The notes under the pieces are model-generated. The model was not told where the DNA came from. It was given only the letters and a program-made list of their open reading frames with translations, and ran no database searches. Of a stretch of 7,761 bases of DNA, positions 5,868 through 7,761 are shown piece by piece (the first letter of the stretch is position 1; every line of letters begins with the position of its first letter). The stretch lies in the NCBI GenBank assembly GCA_030636965.1, contig DAOVVW010000030.1, forward strand, positions 1 through 7,761, given 5' to 3'. The stretch is from Pseudomonadota bacterium (GTDB lineage Bacteria > BMS3Abin14). Both the position numbers and the translations under genes were made by a program.

Positions 5868-6055
5868 TTGTTAGGGTCGTAAAAAGTCCATTCATGGCTT
5901 TTTACTCCGCGGGAAGGGAAAAGCGTCGTTTTCCCTTCCCTCACGAATCCATAACTACATAAAGGTTATGGATTCGGGCGCCCATGCTCGGGCGCGATTG
6001 TAATGCGGTGCAAGTCATTGATTTGGGCGCCCCTCAATGGGCGCGTTGATGACTT
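5868..6055. repeat. Composite hairpin-repeat element, copy 2
   Basis: Same syntax as the copy at 4225. Left edge TTGTTAGGGTCGTAAAAAG. Module A at 5879-5905 (inner stem CCAT/ATGG). Module B at 5911-5940 (GGGAAGGGAAAA paired with TTTTCCCTTCCC, loop GCGTCG). Module C at 5944-5976 (12-bp stem CGAATCCATAAC/GTTATGGATTCG). Module D at 5978-5995 (GCGCCC-ATGCTC-GGGCGC), followed by GATTGTAAT. A second C-D unit is nested at 6012-6055: outer AAGTCAT/ATGACTT and inner GCGCCC-CTCAAT-GGGCGC. It lies between nadE and the lipoprotein parvulin gene, with module A nearest the latter's start. No coding content. Confidence 0.8.
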
Positions 6056-6066
6056 CTTTTTAGACC

Positions 6067-6094
6067 ACGCCCTGCGCACTACGCCCTGCGCACT
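6067..6094. repeat. GC-rich heptad-periodic tract
   Basis: Four in-register 7-base units alternating ACGCCCT and GCGCACT, so a perfect 14-base unit is repeated twice. It directly follows the composite element and runs into the GAA-loop hairpin at 6095. Confidence 0.7.
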
Positions 6095-6149
6095 CACCCG
6101 AAGGGTGTACCCTGATACGTATCAGGTGCTCCCGCGAAGGCGAAAGAGC
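6095..6149. repeat. Hairpin cluster downstream of nadE
   Basis: CACCC-GAA-GGGTG (6095-6107) is a 5-bp stem with the same GAA loop as 180-194. CCTGATACGTATCAGG (6111-6126) is a perfect 16-bp palindrome. GCTC..GAGC with an inner CGC/GCG stem (6128-6149) is weaker. These lie 30-85 bases past the nadE stop and could act as a terminator or mRNA 3'-end structure, but no T-run follows in the nadE direction. The 16-bp palindrome could alternatively be a protein-binding site. Confidence 0.45.
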
Positions 6150-6178
6150 TTTTACCGGAACCCAATTATTGATCACCA

Positions 6179-7761
6179 TCAATCGAAGAGCCTGGACTTC
6201 GCAATGGGATATCTCCTGCCAAGACCGAAAGCTTTCCAGCTCACCTTGATTCCCGGTGCGGCCTGCTGCCTCTTGTATTCATTCCCCTCAACGCTGTTTA
6301 AGATCCGGGTGACCAGTTCCTTGTCGTATCCAGCAGCCACAAGCTCTTCGGGGGTCTTGTGATCCTCGATATAACCTTTGAGGATGGGGTCAAGGATGTC
6401 ATAGGGTGGGAGGGAATCCGAGTCCTTCTGGCCTGGTTTCAATTCAGCTGAGGGTTCTTTTGTAATAATGCGGCGGGGGATGATCTCAACATCCCGGTTG
6501 ATATGTTCTGAAAGCCTGTATACTTCTCCCTTGTAGAGATCTGATATTATCGCTAGCCCGCCGGACATGTCTCCGTACAAGGTGCAGTACCCGGTGGCCA
6601 GCTCAGATTTGTTACCCGTAGAAAGTACCAGATAGCCGAATCGGTTTGAGAGTGCCATCAGGATATTACCCCTTATCCTGGCCTGGATATTCTCTTCTGT
6701 AACGTCGGCTGGAAGCCCGTCAAGACCGTCTTTTAAGTCTTCGAGATATGTACTGTAGATACCTGATATAGGTATGGCTTTTGTTTCTATACCCAGGTTG
6801 GAGGCAAGGGAAAGTGCGTCCTCAATGCTTTCAGGTGCCGTATAGGGCGATTGCATGAGGACACCAAGAACATTCTTGGCACCGAGGGCTTCAACAGCCA
6901 GGACGGCTGTCAGGGCGGAATCGATCCCTCCGGAAAGTCCCAGCACAGCTGATGGAAAATCGCATTTCGCCGCATAGTCACGCAGTCCAGTAACAAGGGC
7001 CTTTAGAAGGGTGTCCAGATCATCAAGAGGGGGCGGATTTTCTACAGGTTTCGGCAGATCATCCAGGTCAACTGTAATCATCTGCTCCTCAAATCCCTCT
7101 GCAATAGCCACGATGTCACCGTTCTCATTGAGAACCATACTGCGGCCGTCGAATACAAGAGAATCGTTACCGCCAACCGTGTTTACGTAAAAGACCGGTA
7201 CTTTATAGCGCCTGGCAATGTTCGAGAGCATCTGAAGTCGAAGGTTGCCCTTGCCCTGGCTGTAGGGAGAAGCAGCGATGTTGATCAGGGGGGAGGGTGT
7301 TATTGCCATGTAATCCTCCACCGGATCCGTACGGTACAGGCGTTCCCTCCAGAAAGTTTTGTCGTTCCAGACATCTTCGCAGATCGAGATGCAGAACTGC
7401 TTATCGGCTATTGTAACCTGTGTTAGCCGATCTCCCGGCTCTAAATTTCTGCTTTCCTCGAAAACATCATACGTGGGAAGCAGGATCTTCCTGTGAATGG
7501 CTTTTATGCGGCCCCGATGTATCACTACTGAAGCGTTGTGGAAGTCTTTACCCTCACCGGGCTTGTCGATGGGAACTATCGTACCGATTATCAGAGTGGT
7601 CTCCAGGTGCTCAGTTCGGATCAGGAGGTCCGTCAAGGACTCGGCTGCCATGTCCGTAAAGGGCAAGATATCCATGAGATCGGGGCAAGCACGTGGCTTC
7701 TGGTGGTGGTGGGGGAATATGGCAAGTGCAGCTCCAGCGTTACCAGCCTGTTCAGCGCCTG
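6179..7761 (-). CDS. nadE: Glutamine-dependent NAD+ synthetase, 5' end beyond the window
   Basis: Makes NAD from deamido-NAD, ATP and glutamine in the cytoplasm. The frame stays open to the right edge. An ATG at 7675 exists, but alignable sequence (GAALAIFP) continues upstream of it, so it is internal and about 30 N-terminal residues are missing. Numbering from that ATG: the nitrilase-like glutaminase domain (up to about 210) shows catalytic Lys63 (HRKILLPTYD) and Cys99 (ISICEDVW). The synthetase domain (about 215-498) shows the ATP pyrophosphatase loop LSGGIDS (247-253), STGNKSELATGYCTLYGDMSGG-type residues around 352-373, and the C-terminal KRQQAAPGIKVS-type lid. The third nitrilase residue, Glu in FPE..TGYPPEDL, is not seen: FP is followed by HHHQKPRACP and then DL. 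This may be sequence error or real loss of glutaminase activity. Family assignment is secure. Confidence 0.95.
   Translation of the reverse strand, partial: GAEQAGNAGAALAIFPHHHQKPRACPDLMDILPFTDMAAESLTDLLIRTEHLETTLIIGTIVPIDKPGEGKDFHNASVVIHRGRIKAIHRKILLPTYDVFEESRNLEPGDRLTQVTIADKQFCISICEDVWNDKTFWRERLYRTDPVEDYMAITPSPLINIAASPYSQGKGNLRLQMLSNIARRYKVPVFYVNTVGGNDSLVFDGRSMVLNENGDIVAIAEGFEEQMITVDLDDLPKPVENPPPLDDLDTLLKALVTGLRDYAAKCDFPSAVLGLSGGIDSALTAVLAVEALGAKNVLGVLMQSPYTAPESIEDALSLASNLGIETKAIPISGIYSTYLEDLKDGLDGLPADVTEENIQARIRGNILMALSNRFGYLVLSTGNKSELATGYCTLYGDMSGGLAIISDLYKGEVYRLSEHINRDVEIIPRRIITKEPSAELKPGQKDSDSLPPYDILDPILKGYIEDHKTPEELVAAGYDKELVTRILNSVEGNEYKRQQAAPGIKVSWKAFGLGRRYPIAKSRLFD

Noticed and set aside
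5759..5944. 61-codon minus-strand frame at the start of the lipoprotein parvulin gene
   Set aside because: It overlaps the lipoprotein gene start in another frame and runs through the hairpin repeat. The real gene has its own RBS and lipoprotein signal.
6003..6362. 119-codon plus-strand frame
   Set aside because: It spans repeat modules and the antisense of the nadE 3' end, with no coding support.
6179..7675. nadE starting at the ATG at 7675
   Set aside because: The frame stays open upstream with nitrilase-domain sequence (GAALAIFP) in register, so the ATG is internal and the true start is outside the window.

Overview
The window looks like chromosomal DNA from a Gram-negative bacterium. 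It carries four housekeeping-type genes, all on the minus strand, separated by unusually repeat-rich intergenic DNA. A signal-peptide SurA-like protein and a lipoprotein parvulin point to a diderm envelope. Together with an AcnB-type aconitase and a two-domain glutamine-dependent NAD synthetase, this suggests a proteobacterium or Desulfobacterota-like lineage. That placement is an inference and cannot be fixed from this window.

Layout in the direction of transcription (right to left): nadE, open at the right edge (7761-6179); a lipoprotein peptidyl-prolyl isomerase (5829-4804); a second, paralogous secreted parvulin-like protein (4194-3214); and acnB (2852-258). The two parvulin-like proteins probably act on proteins outside the cytoplasm. 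AcnB and NadE are cytoplasmic enzymes of the TCA (or methylcitrate) cycle and of NAD synthesis. The intergenic gaps are about 350-610 bases, so these are probably separate transcription units and not one operon.

The interesting material lies between the genes. (1) A modular hairpin-repeat family occurs as two long composite copies (4225-4507, 5868-6055) and two single-module copies (224-250, 4731-4766). Arm sequences differ between copies, yet the stems remain paired, in one module perfectly over 12 bp. (2) Five tracts have a strict 7-base period but different sequences (37-183, 2961-2995, 3048-3075, 3177-3211, 6067-6094). Two of them run into a small hairpin with a GAA loop. (3) A candidate acnB promoter has a perfect 12-bp palindrome of the GntR-operator type lying over its -10 box. 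(4) The partial nadE reads through its N-terminal domain in frame, but the segment that should hold the catalytic glutamate is replaced by an unrelated sequence of the same length.

I see no CRISPR array, tRNA, rRNA, transposase, phage gene or defence system.
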